From: Stomorhina lunata | Lineage: Eukaryota > Arthropoda > Insecta > Diptera > Rhiniidae | Length of the DNA stretch: 64,000 nucleotides | NCBI GenBank assembly: GCA_933228675.1 | Contig: OW121744.1 | Location: 60,834,928-60,898,927, forward strand | Reading direction: 5' to 3' | Shown: piece after piece, positions 1 through 13,311 of the stretch | Layout: each line of letters opens with the position of its first letter | How positions within the stretch are numbered: position 1 is the stretch's first letter | Made by a program: the position numbers and the translations under genes | The notes under the pieces: generated by a model | Told to the model about the DNA's origin: nothing | The model's input: only the letters and a program-made list of their open reading frames with translations | Database searches by the model: none

Positions 1-947
1 ATACAACAAAGTGTAAAAAAAGGCAAGACAATAAAAACCGCATATTTGACAATTTAAGAGGATAATTTCAACTTTCGGGAGCAGTAGAGAAACCTATTTA
101 AAATTGGCTCCATTATAATGGCTAAAAGTGTAATTTCCTTTGAAAACTATTTGTTTCTCTGTAAAATTATTGTAAATATAGTATGTGTGCAACATCCATG
201 CAAGCCTGTAGGGTATAAATGTCCAAATACCAACTTGTAACAATAAAATTTATTAAAATATTACAACCAAAGAAAAACTTGTAACAACTTTACCAAATAA
301 GAGCCTAAAATGCTTCAAAACATTTTAGCCAAATACGGAAGCAAAGCGAAAAAAATAATTTATAAGCAAGAAAATAAAAGAAAAAAAAAACTATAACCGA
401 ATGATTGATAAGACAAAAGAAAATGTTGGAAACCCGGCTATAAGCCACTATTTTTTGATTATGGACAATAAAATATTAACAAAGACTCTTTCTTACACCT
501 TTTTGGACTTAAATCTGTGGCTGCAATAGACCGTAATTACTATGATTAAAGCTGAAATCAAAAACACATACAATGTCTAAAACTTTTGACCACAAGATTG
601 AATGATGAAGTGATGACTGTTTTTTTAAATTTAAACTTTTGAAATTCAATCATTATATTTCATTTTTTAAAAAATATATAGTTTTTGAAAAACTGGGTTT
701 TGGTGACCAATGTTACATTTATCTCGGAAATCTTTTGCAAATATATATATTAAGTTCTGAACCGTTGGACAAAATTTTATAGCAGAAGTGTTGGGGAACT
801 TAAGTTTTGAACCTGTAAAGCCTAGATTTTACTGGGGCAGCGCAATCGGCTCCCAAAGTTACTCAACTCCCAAAGTGGCGCATTTCTCAACAGATTTGAA
901 AAAATCATACTATATAACATATATATAGGTCAAAATCTATAAAAAAA
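1..947. other. AT-rich DNA without a recognised gene
   Basis: No open frame with coding character, tRNA or clear terminal-repeat element is visible. Short homopolymer runs dominate. It is probably intron or intergenic DNA, because the LIM gene at 14.9 kb must continue to the left of the window. Confidence 0.5.
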
Positions 948-1092
948 AATAAGTAAGAAAGAGCTATAGTCGGTCAAGCCAGACCATACAATACCCTTCA
1001 CCACTAAGGTCAAAGGTGTTCATTTTCCTAAATAAAGATAAATATTTGCTAAATTTTGCCATCATATAAACATTTTTTCAAAACTTATATAT
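948..1092 (+). mobile_element. INE-1-like repeat, family A, left part (split copy)
   Basis: It starts with AATAAGTAAGAAAG, then a CTATAGTCGGTCAAGCC block and AATACCCTTCACCACTAAGG, as at the intact start near 58397. The copy stops at ACTTATATAT and resumes at 3041. The two parts together align with the uninterrupted copy (58397 onward), so one element was split by an insertion. INE-1/DINE-1 elements are known as non-autonomous Helentron-type repeats. The family assignment rests on the TATACCC end and the GTCC core. Confidence 0.7.
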
Positions 1093-1503
1093 GGGCAAAT
1101 CCGAAAAACATTAAACCAAGGACAACATTTTAAAACTGTCAAAATCACATATTTATGTTTATGAAAAAATTTACCATATATTGATCCTTTACAATATATA
1201 ATGGATACAATTTTCGATTGCTTTCTTCGTGAATGGCGTGAAAAGGAAGGAGATGAAATTCGGGAACAAATAAAACCATTATTTTCACTGATTTACGAAT
1301 CCTCAAAAAAAAATATGAAATATGATTTTTTTTCCTAATAAAAAACATTCAAGTAAAAACTGTATCGTCCGTCACGTAGCGTCCGCAACAGTTCATTTAT
1401 GGAATTTTGGTGAAACTGGAAACTTTAAATATTTTATAAGAGCTGGTTTGTAATTCTTTGATTTTCCTCTATCTTTAATGTACTTACAATTTTTTTTATA
1501 ACT

Positions 1504-2810
1504 ACCCAGTAATACTTTTCATTACCAAATAATGAGTTAAACAGTCAAACTATTGAACACGAACTACTTACTCATTCGCTGTTAAAGTCATTACATTAAC
1601 ATGGGGATGTCATTGGAGGCAAGTACTTACCAATTGCAGAAAAGTAATGACTTGGCTAAGCAATTTGAAAGCAACAACAACAACAGCAACAACTTTTTTG
1701 TTGTTGTTTTATTAAAAACATATATTTTTAAACGAAATAAAAAATTTTTTTATGATCCCATGGGGGCTCGAACCCAGACCCTCCGACTGCTAGGCAGAGA
1801 CTCTTTCACTGAGCTACTTCATATGTTAAAAACTTAGCAGCTTATAATTAATATAAACAATTTTTATTTTTAGATCCAAAATCATGTGAAAATAACTTTG
1901 TTTTTCCCTGCTTTTTTTTTTGCTTTGTTGTAATTTTTGGAAAAATATTTTTATACGATTTTTTGTAATTATTTTAAAACTTTTTTAAAATTATTTTAAA
2001 ACTTAAACAATTTAAATCTTCTTTTTTGTATAAGTTTTTACATAAGATTGACTCTTACTTACTTAAATGTTAGAACCTGTTAAGGTCAAAGTCCGAGCAT
2101 ATTTTAGAATTCCATGGATTTCGATCTTGTGCGAATATTCTCCAATTTTATAGGCCAAGCTTTGAAAAATGTTCCTCTACTTGGTCTTTCTATCGAAGTT
2201 TCGGACATCCTCCTCTAACATTAGGTAGTGGGGCATTTCAATTCTAATTTTATCCTCTTCATTGTATTTTTTTTTTCAAGAGAGGGTTACTAGCCCGTAA
2301 TCCTAACCCATATTTATCGATCTTATGGGACAACTCTCGGAACATGTTAACTCACAATATTAATGGGTGTTAAAATAGCTCCCCGGGTGATACCATGAGG
2401 AGGTGTGTGTCCACAGCTGAGATGAAGGATGACCCAGATAAGTTGGGCTTACCAAGTTAAGACCAATTAGAATCGTGTTTGGTATTCAACATCCCCTACA
2501 TAATCAAAATTGTCTCATGATGGTATTTTTTCATTAACGTGAGTTAGTTTTACACATTTTTTTTTACAGAAGATAATATTTAAGTTCTTAAAATTCAAAA
2601 ATCATTTAAAAAGACTCTTTTAATAAAAAAAAACTAAAAAAAATTGTTGCCCTTGGTGGGATTTGAACCGGGGCCATTCAGTTTAAATTACCATCTTAAT
2701 TACAAATAAGTACTTCTGTAATAACTTATTATTTATTCGGATGGTATGTTATAGTCGTTACAAGGTAACCAGTTATCAGAGTACTTGCCATTACCAAAGT
2801 TTTGCTGGGT
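1504..2810 (+). mobile_element. ACCCAG-ended non-autonomous DNA element, copy 1
   Basis: This is one of three full-length copies in the window, with 9195-10477 (reverse) and 39810-42391 (interrupted). The ends are imperfect inverted repeats, ACCCAGTAATACTTT and, on the other strand, ACCCAGCAAAACTTT. It carries a tRNA-like segment (1753-1823, minus) and a second T-arm-like motif (near 2646-2675, minus). A short frame starting at 1601 is shared by the copies but runs into CAA/AAC repeats and is not convincing as a gene. No transposase is present, and the target-site duplication could not be defined. Confidence 0.75.
1753..1823 (-). other. tRNA-like sequence inside ACCCAG element, copy 1
   Basis: On the minus strand an A-box-like TAGCTCAGTGG is followed by an anticodon-arm-like segment (TAGCA in the loop, which would read AGC, alanine) and a B box, GGTTCGAGCCC. 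The 3' acceptor-like strand is TGGGATC, but the 5' strand does not pair with it and the T stem pairs poorly. It is therefore a tRNA-derived sequence and not a working tRNA gene. The same sequence is kept in the other two copies. Confidence 0.6.
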
Positions 2811-3040
2811 ATGACCGATATGATGAAAATTACAGAAGCAATGTTGAAAAAAAAGTGGCTTCAATTTTTTGTAGCGTCCGTCACAGCACTTTAAAAGCGA
2901 ATATCATTTTCCTCCAAAAGAAGTAAACAAATGCAATTCGACAGTACAATCGATGGGCTAATATTCTCTGAAATCTGTGCAAAGATATCTAATGTATAAC
3001 GACAATGGGATACATTTAAGTCCGTCACGCAGGATTTGCC

Positions 3041-3608
3041 TATATTCAAGCTGTTTCCGTCATTTGGACTTACATGAGAGCTAGAGTCAAATGTAGACCA
3101 GTTGTTACAAAAATTATGTATGCAAAAAATAAACTTAAAATTCTCGTTCTCAGATTTATGAGCGTTTAAGTGACTTTTGTCTCATTTGGTGAGTTTTGAC
3201 AAAAGATTTTGTATGGGAACTATGGTCAAATGTGGACCGATTTCAACGAAATTTGGTACATATTTGTGGCCAATATATCAATTCCGGGATGTGGGAACTA
3301 TGGGAGGTACCATAAATAATATACCAATTTTGACGAATTTCAATAGCCGTGGTCCCACTATCAAAAAAATGATCTTTAGAATTACTATCTGTACTTTGAT
3401 TGCATGGTTTACATGGGGGTTCAGCGAGCCGTCCAGCCAGACAGACGGACGGACTGACGGACTGACATCGCTAAATCGACTCAGAAAGTGATTCTAAGCC
3501 TATTGGTATGCTAAAACGTGGGTCTAAGACAAATATTTATTTCTTTGTGTTACATACATCAGCACAAACTTATAATACCCTTTCCACCTATGGTGGTGAA
3601 GGGTATAA
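3041..3608 (-). mobile_element. INE-1-like repeat, family A, right part (split copy)
   Basis: This continues the copy begun at 948. It holds the diagnostic phrases TATGGGAACTATGGTCAAAT, GGTACCATAAATAAT, the GACGGACGGACTGACGG core, and the end near 3571-3608 with a TATGGTGGTGAAGGGTATAA hairpin. The frame at 3177-3491 is a by-product of this repeat. Confidence 0.7.
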
Positions 3609-3979
3609 TTATGGGCTCAAAAACTAAAAAAAGTCGTAGAGAAAAATAATTTTTTTTTATTTTTGAAATGAAATAACTTAAAATCCATAACAGTTATTAG
3701 TAAAGTAAGCTTGTTTTTTCCTTTCCACATTGGACAATAATTGAAAGAGCTACACGGTCCGAAAGCTTTTTTACTTCTGAGGTGATCTACTTTGACGACC
3801 AATGGTTCATAAATCCTGGGTCCTCCTTAACAATTCTCTCATACATACTGATACAATCAGACTTACAGTTTAGAAGATACAGATTTATTACCATTTTTGT
3901 TGGTTCCAGACCACTGTGTGACGTCTACTAGCTTTTCGTAGTGTAAACTTTATAAAAACTTAAATAAATATAGTAAAAC

Positions 3980-4100
3980 TAACCCCCTATTCATAAACGA
4001 AAAAATATAGCTATGGCAAGCTTATAATTCAAGTTTTCCATGCAAAATTCCTACTAAAAGACTTTGATATTTTTAAAATTCGTTATAAATTAGGGGGTTA
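3980..4100. mobile_element. Short MITE with TAACCCCCTA ends
   Basis: The left end is TAACCCCCTATTCATAAACG. The right end, on the other strand, is TAACCCCCTAATTTATAACG. These are about 20-bp imperfect terminal inverted repeats on a 121-bp element. A target duplication is not clear. Superfamily unknown. Confidence 0.55.
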
Positions 4101-6847
4101 AAATATCATCATTTAAAAATATCCCCCATTATTTTACGGTGCTGACATACATACATATATTAAAATCAGCGTAACTAAATTATCCTTAGTAGATGAAAAT
4201 TTTAAATTTAAAACTGAATATTATAATACCAGAAATAATTTAGTCACGCCAGTGGTCATTCACCACCATAAACATAAAATTAAAATTTTTATACGTTTTT
4301 CAAATTTTTATATTTACGTATAATAAAATACAAGTGCAATCAAAAAATATCCCAGCATTAGATAAATATTTATAACTACTATATGTTAGTTAGATGTACA
4401 TACGAAGTACATAACATATTTATGATGAAAAACCAAATCACAAAAAAAGAAAAAAAAAACTCCCGCTCTATATTTTTATACGAAACAAATCGCACCAAGT
4501 ACTTGAACGTACTTAAAACAAGACTTTATGGCCTTATTGATTTACAAAGTGGACAACATTAAAGCAAACATGGAAGCAAAAAATCCACTAGATATGAATG
4601 AAGCAGCAGCAATTGCTCGGTTGTCTATTGAAAGCAAAAATAAAAATATATAATGGAAAAAATTGACTGTCTGCACTTTAGGAGTACAAACTATACTACG
4701 TATGAATGAATGAATAGATTGGTTGGTCGGTACTTATGAAAAAAAAAAATACTGTTCGGTCATACATGGACTACGGGCACATCTATGCATCTAAAGCTGT
4801 ATATGCAATAGTTGCCAGAGTATGTATGGATGGATGATTGCTTTTGTTACTTTCACTTGGATGCATAATTTAGTAACGCAGTTATACAAATAATAGTCGA
4901 CATCGGACGAAACTGACAACTTTTTATTAAATGGCGAAAAATTCAACAAACAAGTGCCTGGTTTTGGTTTGTTTTTAAGGTGCAATTAACCCATATATGC
5001 TCAACTGCTAAAACAGTCATTATATAGTTTTCATCATTTACATATTTGGCGGTTAGGGGATTTATGCATTGAACACATTCGACACAGCAAACAACACGAC
5101 CACCGACTACAAAAGCCGTTGTCCACATTCGTCGTCTTGTAGTCAGCTACTTAATTATTTTGGAGGCGGCAGCTACATAGTAAATAAAAAAGTAAACAAA
5201 AAACAGCTGTTCGTTTCTCAAAGAAGTATATTTTTCAGTGGTGCCACTATGTTTCTTCATCGGATGAGTAATGTTTAAAATTATAGGAAATTCGGCAAAT
5301 TCTAAAAAATAACAATTGATTTAACTGTTTATTACCTCTTTACTGTCCATTGGTATTATTTTTCTGGTAATTAAATGAAATTTTTTTAAATTTTTATTTG
5401 CGTCAATTTTTTTAATCTATTGGCATCACCTGATTTGCTTTTGTCGCCAACAAAAATATAAATTAGTCTAATTTGGCGACAGCTACAAACGTGGTTGTGT
5501 AGTCTTGTAGCTGTGTGGTCGTTAAAATAATCATTTTCATTTGAATGTGTGTATTCTAATTTTGACAGGTTGTAGTTGGTGGCTTGCTGTCTCGAATGTG
5601 TTTAATGCATTAGTCATGCATTCTGATTATCTGCTAACCAGAATAGTATGTATGAAGTATTGGCAGCATATACATACATATGAAACAAATATACATACTA
5701 CATATGTACATACTTTTTTTAACTGTATAACAGACCAATGTTGTGGAATTAAGTGAGGATTTAAAGGGTTAACAAATATTAATTGATATACATTGTAATA
5801 TTTTTAGTTGTCTTTGAATTTTATTGATTTGAAATATATCTCTTCATACTTAAAAACTGGTAAATGTGATAAATTTTATCAGCAGAGATACAATTGTGCT
5901 AGTCAATTGAGAAATGTCTGAGTCTGTCTTATTTCCTATCTTAATTTATGTATTAGTTTATGTATGTATTAGTCTATGTCTTAGTTAAATCCATCTGCAT
6001 CCTTGAATATGTGACCTTATGATCATTTCAGTCAATATGACCCAACATTGAAATGCAAACAAAATTTCATATATATCTCATAGAGAAAATGTATACATCA
6101 CCTAAAATGCAAAAGGGCGTAACTACACTAGTTTTTTTTATAGAAAAATGTAAAAACGTTATAAGTTTTAAACTACAAGAAACATTAAATCTAAATTTTT
6201 GAATTGGGATAAGGCATCAGCAAAGAAAATTCTAAAAACTAAAATGGTAAAAAACTTTTAGTTTTTTAACAATTGCGAAGTATTATTTAGGATAATACAC
6301 AACCAATTAAATTGAAGTTGGATCAAACTCAATGAAGTTTAATTGATTATCATCACTACAATTTGACAACTCGACTACGGTCGAGATCGCTAACAGCTGA
6401 TGACATCATTTGGCGGGACAGAAATTGCAATCCACTGAGCAGCGTTCAAAAATAATATAAAAAAATGAAAATAATTAAAATATAGAGACGGGTCTAAAAA
6501 TAGTACGCGTTTTTTTTTTCAAAGCATAATTCAATGTAAAAAGATAAGTTTTAAATAATTAATAATAAGACAAATACTGATTTTTTAAAGACTTAATTCA
6601 GAAACAACCCCATAACTCTAAAACTTTTAAAGGTATTTGAATAAAAATTTTAGATAGCAATAAAAGGAGGTTGTTCTGAAGGCAAACAGGTCAATGTGGA
6701 GTCAGAAGCTAATGTATGGCATATAAACAAAAGGAGTTAACTACAAGCTGGATATTTTTTGAAACCAAAAGGACTTAGGCAAGATTTTAAGAAATATTTA
6801 AAGTTTTTTCGTTTATAAAATATATATGTAATATATACATGATACCT
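4101..6847. other. AT-rich stretch, no gene recognised
   Basis: No convincing exon, tRNA or complete element was seen. At 5090-5525 two distant copies of a CGACCAC...CTACAA motif face each other and may be decayed terminal repeats. The open frames here are short and lack codon structure. Confidence 0.4.
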
Positions 6848-8134
6848 GGGCCCTATTTCACTAAACTACAATTCTACAAGTTTGAAAGTTACAATTACAA
6901 GTCTAATTCTTACAAGTGCTCTTCAATTGTGTTTCATTAAAATTTTCCCAACAATTGTAGCTTTTTGGACTTGTAAACTAAAATTTCTACAATTACAATT
7001 ATAATAAAATAAAATATTTTGATAAATATATGGAGTCAAATAAAAAATACGATTTTTATGAAATTTTATATATATGTACATTCTCCTAGCCTAGACAATT
7101 TTTACACTTCTTCAAAATTTTTAATTTAGCTTTGGTTCAGATTTTATGGCGGTTCAAAGTTCGTTTTTTTAATATTTTTTCCGAACGGTTATCGGTTATC
7201 AGATGTTTATAAGACTAGGCATATGCTTTTATGCACTTTTAATTAAAAAGTTAAGAAAACGATTTTTGTTTTCCGATCCACCATGAGCCCATTTTGTGGT
7301 TTTCGTATTTTGTTGTCTATACTATTATTCACATTTGAGAGAATAATAAAGAAAATGGAAGATATGCTCTTTGAGATATCCTTGAGTAAAGGACATCATT
7401 GAATTCCCTTGTTCTGAATACATGATTATATTTTCACTATAGGAGGAAAGGGTATTATAAGTTTGGGCTGATATATATAACGCATAGAAATATTGGTCTT
7501 AGTTAGACCAACGGACTTAGAATTACTTCCTGAGCCGATTAAACGATGTCAGTCCGTCCGTCCATCTGGCTGGACGGCTGGCTGGACCCCCATGTTAACC
7601 TTGTAATCAAAGTATATTTCGCAATTCTCAAGATAATTTGATTAAATTTGGCACAAACAATTATTTTAATAGTGTGCTATTAAAATTCGTCAAAGTAAAC
7701 TAAATTCGTCAAGGTACACTAAGTAATGGACTATTTATTATCAATCGAAATATATTTAAAAACAAATAAAATAAATAAATGGTAATTAATATTGATTTGA
7801 TTTTGTGTTAGTTTTAACTATTTTTTATTAAAAAATAGTTAAAAACCAAATTTGAATTCAATGTATCATTCACTTGTAACTTGTAAAATTTTTGAGAGTC
7901 TCCGTCGACCCTATGCTTTTTTTCTACAATTCTACAAGTGAACAAGTACAAATTTAGATTAGTGAAACAAAACCACTTGTAGAAGCTCGACTTGTAAACT
8001 TGTTAATTGTGAAAACCACTTGTAGCTACAAACTTGTAATTGTATTTTAATGAAACACAATTATTTACAAGTTCACAATTTTATAGGCAAAAACAATTGT
8101 AATTGTAAACTTGTAGCTTAGTGAAATAGGGCCC
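6848..8134. mobile_element. Foldback element with GGGCCCTATTTCACTAA ends, copy 1
   Basis: The left end is GGGCCCTATTTCACTAA. The right end is its inverse complement, TTAGTGAAATAGGGCCC. Similarity between the arms continues for roughly 150-200 bp through repeated CTACAAGT/ACTTGTA motifs and GTGTTTCATTAAAAT. The middle (about 7430-7730) is a fragment of an INE-1-like family A repeat with its GTCCGTCCGTCC core. A second copy lies at 22869-24213 with the same internal fragment. No coding capacity. Target duplication not resolved. Confidence 0.75.
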
Positions 8135-9194
8135 TGATATATTAATTAGTATTGATTACGCTCTGATAATTCACTATTTGACAAGAAGTTTAAGCAGATA
8201 GGCACGCGTAGTAATATGGCTTTATATAGGAGCCGTCGCTACAGCATAATGTGCGAACCTTTTCGAAAGAGCTTTTGAGCTTTCACACCGACACCGCTGG
8301 ATTGTCCCGCTCACACTTGTCTTTGCAAAGTCAGTGGTCTTTTTAAAGTCAGTACTGCCAGATTAGAATTTTTTGCTCAATTATATGAAGAATACTGGAA
8401 AATATCGTCGCAGGAATAAAAGAACGCTTTAAATGACAAAAAATGAAAAATATATTTTTTTGTAGAACTCGATTGGCCCGGTCCCATAGTTCTTCTATGA
8501 TCAAAAAAAAAATAATAATAACATTCGCTATCTGCGTTTTAAAAAATACCAGTGGCTAATTTGTCGTAAACCTAATGAAAACTAGTTTTGCGATGAAATC
8601 TTTACAGCCAATATATAAAGCAAGAAAAAATAAAAATGCGTTTTTAAATTCATGTTCCTAATTTGTATAGTTTTTGAAATATACTTTCATACAGGCTTTT
8701 TGCCTCTGGTGAACGTTTTATGTTTTATGTTACAGCGTTCTTTAATTCTTGCGTCGATATCAAGAAATATGTAAGTCCGGCCGCGCTGACCGTAAAAACT
8801 TTCAAAGGTGTTTACCGCAAATGCCAATATTAATGTATGTGTTTTTGGACAGGTCTGCTTTATACTCAATAATCAGATAAACTTCAAGGTCTACTTAAAA
8901 GACCTATAGCTAAAAGACGGACAAAACCTATGATAAGAAAGTAGTGCTTTGGAAAGTCAAGGGATAAAGCTATTACTATCTGTATGCATAGGGCTTGGCT
9001 TATATTCTAAGAAATTGGGTAAGTTTTTATCAAAAGTTTCGCTTTTTCTTAAATTTGTTCGTAATCTTTAAAATTCAAAAGCAATTGTTTTAACTTTTTT
9101 CTATAAATACCTATTATGTTTTATACAGTCTTTTAAAGCTAGTTCTATATAGAAAAAAGTGAGAAAAATGATATCGGTTTACATTTACAAAAGT
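8135..9194. other. No recognised feature
   Basis: Ordinary AT-rich sequence with no supported gene or element. A GC-richer patch at 8205-8340 (around AGGAGCCGTCGCTACAG) has no open frame of note. Confidence 0.4.
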
Positions 9195-10477
9195 TCCCAG
9201 CAAAACTTTGGTAATGGCAAGTACTCTGATAACTGGTTACCTTGTAACGACTACAACATACCATCCGAATAAATAATAAGTTATTACAGAAGTACTTATT
9301 TGTAATTAAGATGGTAATTTAAACTGAATGGCCCCGGTTCAAATCCCACCAAGGGCAACAATTTTTTTTAGTTTTTTAAAGAGTCTTTTTAAATGATTTT
9401 TGAATTATAAGAACTTAAATATTATCTTCTGTAAAAAAAATTTGTAAAACTAACTCACGTTAATGAAAAAATACCATCATGAGTCAATTTTGATTATCTA
9501 AGGGATGTTGAATACCAAACACGATTCTAATTGGTCTTAACTTGGTAAGCCCAACTTATCTGGGTCATCCTTCATCTCAACTGTGGACACACACCTCCTC
9601 ATGGTATCACCCGGGGAGCTAGTTTAACACCCATTAACATGTTCCGAGAGTTGTCCCATAAGATCGATAAAAATGGGTTAGGATTACGGGCTAGTAACCC
9701 TCTCTTGAAAAAAATACAATAAAGAGGATAAAATTAGAATTGAAATGTCCCACTACCTAATGTTAGAGGAGGATGTCCGAAACTTCGATAGAAAGACAAA
9801 GTAGAGGAACTTTTTTCAAAGCTTGGCCTATAAAATTGGAGAATATTCGAACAAGATCGAAATCCATGGAATTCTAAAATATGCTCGGACTTTGACATTA
9901 ACAGGTTGTAACATTTAAGTAAGTAAGAGTCAATCTAATGTAAAAACTTATACAAAAAAGAAGATTTAAATTGTTTAAGTTTTAAAATAATTTTAAAAAA
10001 GTTTTAAAATAATTACAAAAATCGTATAAAAATATTTTTCCAAAAATTACAACAAAGCAAAAAAAGCAGGGAAAAACAAAGTTATTTTCACATGATTTTG
10101 GATCTAAAAATAAAAATTGTTTATATTAATTATAAGCTGCTAAGTTTTCAACATATGAAGTAGCTCAGTGGAAGAGTCTCTGCCTAGCAGTCGGAGGGTC
10201 TGGGTTCGAGCCCCCATGGGATCATAAAAAAAATTTTGTATTTTGTTTAAAAATATATGTTTTTAATAAAACAACAACAAAAAAGTTGTTGCTGTTGTTG
10301 TTGTTGTTGCTTTCAAATTGCTTACCCAAGTCATTACTTTTCTGCAATTGGTAAGTACTTGCCTCCAATGACATCCCCATGTTAATGTAATGACTTAAAC
10401 AGCGAATGAGTAAGTAGTTCGTGTTCAATAGTTTAACTGTTTAACTCATTATTTGATAATGAAAAGTTTTACTGGGT
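9195..10477 (-). mobile_element. ACCCAG-ended element, copy 2 (reverse)
   Basis: This is a full-length reverse-orientation copy of 1504-2810. It begins CCCAGCAAAACTTTGG and ends AAAGTTTTACTGGG. The sequence is collinear with copy 1 throughout and differs only by scattered substitutions and small indels, so the family spread recently. Confidence 0.75.
10154..10224 (+). other. tRNA-like sequence inside ACCCAG element, copy 2
   Basis: It keeps the A box (TAGCTCAGTGG at 10161-10171), the TAGCA loop and the B box GGTTCGAGCCC. The 5' acceptor strand TATGAAG cannot pair with the 3' strand TGGGATC. No CCA or T-run terminator is evident. Best read as a tRNA-derived module carried by the element. Confidence 0.6.
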
Positions 10478-10534
10478 TGTGTAACTTTTCCCAAAGTTAA
10501 AATTTTTCGATTGCTAACAAAATAATTTTTAAAA

Positions 10535-10658
10535 TCGAATACAAACTGGCTAAGCTATGGGTCGATAGGTTGACTAACCTCGTTCAAATCGTTTTTTTTT
10601 GCGTAAAACTCTTAACCTTGTACATATCTCTGAATTTTTTTGCACGATTTGTCATGTA
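10535..10658 (+). repeat. Dispersed repeat shared with 50500-50640
   Basis: The order of phrases ACAAACTGGCTAAGCTATGG, GGTCGATAGGTTGAC, TTGCGTAAAACTCTTAA and TTTGTCATGTACTCAATAAG recurs, with changes, on the opposite strand at about 50500-50640. The family is not recognised. It joins directly to the INE-1-like copy that follows. Confidence 0.55.
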
Positions 10659-10967
10659 CTCAATAAGGCCTACAACCCAAGTCGATTTAGCGATGTTAGT
10701 ACGTCTGGCTGGACCCCCATGTAAACAAAGTACAGGTCGCAATTCTAAAGATAATTTTATGAAATTTAGCACAGATCATTTTTTTCATAGTGGGACCATA
10801 TCTATTCGTCAAAATCGGTCCATTATTTATGGTACCTCTCATAGGTCCCACTTCCCTGTATTGATATATTAGCCACAAATATCAATATTTACTGCTTATG
10901 TAAACTAAAACCACTGTACCAAATTTCGTTGAAATCAATCCACATTTGACCAGAGCTACTCTTTTTT
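10659..10967 (+). mobile_element. INE-1-like repeat, family A, first part of a split copy
   Basis: It contains AGTCGATTTAGCGATGT, GTCTGGCTGGACCCCCATG, GGTCGCAATTCTAAAGATAA and GGTACCTCTCATAGGTCCC, which match the full copy at 53132-53925. It breaks at 10967 and resumes near 13312. A family B element is inserted between the parts. Frames read here are repeat by-products. Confidence 0.65.
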
Positions 10968-11390
10968 AACAAGTAAGAGTGTTATATTCGGCAGTGCCGA
11001 ATCTTGTATACCCACCATCAAGTTGTACGAGAGTGCAGCTAATTCAAAATGTTGACCAAATGTGGTATTGTTATTAACATATTTGGACTAAACTCGGTCG
11101 CAATGGTATAGTAACTATAGTTTAACATTTAAAAGTATCTAAGTGGTTTCCCAAGTATTTACCTTGGGAAAAATGCTGTTCTATAACCGAATATAGTTTT
11201 ACATTCATAAGCTGTTTCGTAATGCCATAAACATAGCAACACGGCAGGTTCATATATTTTGTAAGGAGTTCCTAATGCATCTACCGTCTGGACCTAACAT
11301 TGACTGATAGCTATCTAATTTCGTAGATGCAATCTTTATATACTGAATGTAGATCCAAATCTTTTTGATTGTAGATATAAAAAGGGGATG

Positions 11391-11391
<1 letters not shown>

Positions 11392-11453
<62 letters not shown>
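11392..11453. repeat. (TA)n microsatellite
   Basis: About 30 perfect TA units within the family B element. No function implied. Confidence 0.95.
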
Positions 11454-11455
<2 letters not shown>

Positions 11456-12499
11456 AAACACAGCCAAATGTTGACCGATTTTATATACTGGCTGGTATTA
11501 GTATAAAGTTTATTTGTGCAAAATTTAGTGATATAGTTTATAATTTAGTTATAATATATAGTTTATAATTTAATAGCTTCTAACTGGCGTTTGTGGCATT
11601 TTTGTGGTTACCGGGGCGGTTTTAATATCAAAGCTATGGTCAAAAATGGACCGATTCCTATAAAATTTGGCATACTGACTGAAAGTTGCATAAAACTTCT
11701 CTGTTCTAAATTTAGTAGTCATAGATTTTACAATTTTATTCAATTTATTAGCATAAATGTGATTTCCGGGGCAGGGTTATATGGGAGCTCTAACTAAATG
11801 TGAACCGATTTTACCCATTTGCAGCACACAATTTCTGTAACATATCGAAAATACTCTTGCTAAATTTTGTCTCTCTAGCTCTCAGAACGGAAAGACGGAC
11901 ATAAACCGTATTTTCTTTTTGTATTTTTGTGTTTCCGTAAGTTTTTTATATGGGAGCTATGGTCAAATATTAACTGATTTTGCACACTGGCTGGCATTCA
12001 CATAAGACTTCCTCTTGTAAAATTTTGTTTCTGTAGCCTTTTTCGTCAAGGCGCTATCGCGCTTTTATCTGACGGACAGACGGACATAAACACCCTTTTC
12101 TTTTTGTATTTTTGTGTTTCCGTAAGTTTTTTATATGGGAGCTATGGTCAAATGGTCACCGATTGTAACAAAATTTTGCACACTCGTTGGCATTGATATA
12201 ATATAGTTTTAGATGAAATTTAGGCTGTTTCCGTAAGTTTTTTGTATGGGAGCTATGACTAAATATGAACCGATTTTATATGCTGCCTAGGGCTTATGCA
12301 AAACTTCTATATACCAAATTTTATCATCATAGCTATTATAGTTTGTTATTTATTAGCAAATAAGCAATTAGCATAGGGAGCTATGGTCAAATGTTAACCG
12401 ATTTTGCCCAATTTCAATACCAAAATTTTGATGAAGAATGTTTTTACTAAGTTTCAGTGAGCTAGCTTCTTTCGTTTAGGCGTTATCGTGATTTCAATA

Positions 12500-13030
<531 letters not shown>

Positions 13031-13311
13031 ATCGTCTTAGAATTTCATAAGGATTTAGAATATATATCGTTTTTGATTTTCGAGCCAATATTAAGGAAAT
13101 TACAAACGGAATGACAATCTCAATATACCCCGCATTCTTTTTGATGGTGGGTATAAAAAGAGAAAATCAGATTTATTAATTCCTGTCAAGGCTATAAAGA
13201 TTTGTATCTTAACATATCTGTCACTCTGTGTTTTGACAAGATTACTAGCATGTAATAGATATTTCTTTTACATGTTTACCCGCATATGTTGCAATTTGTA
13301 GTAGTTGCACT

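Larger units (their letters stand above)
1093..3040. mobile_element. Inserted element with GGCAAATCC terminal repeats
   Basis: The left end reads GGGCAAATCCG and the right end GGATTTGCC, a 9-bp inverted repeat. TATAT stands on both sides (1088-1092 and 3041-3045), consistent with a target-site duplication. Removing this segment restores the INE-1-like sequence seen at 58.5 kb. The element itself contains the younger ACCCAG element at 1504-2810. No transposase was seen. The short motif GTAGCGTCCG or close variants occur near 1372, 2872 and 3020. The superfamily is not recognised. Confidence 0.55.

Noticed and set aside
1601..1837. Short protein starting MGMSLEASTYQLQKSND, shared by three loci (also 10222-10428 and 39859-40062)
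   Set aside because: The similarity follows from recent spread of the ACCCAG element. The frame runs into Asn codons from a CAA/AAC repeat and ends at different places.
3177..3491. 104-codon frame, with similar ones at 10570-10872, 53267-53464 and 58570-58884
   Set aside because: All lie in INE-1-like repeats and are in different frames or strands of the same repeat. No protein family.
5090..5525. Possible TIR element with CGACCAC...CTACAA ends
   Set aside because: The ends match only in short interrupted blocks and no target duplication or second copy is visible in the window.
10154..10224. Functional tRNA-Ala gene
   Set aside because: A and B boxes are good, but the acceptor strands TATGAAG and TGGGATC do not pair and the T stem is weak. 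The same is true of 1753-1823 and 40060-40130.
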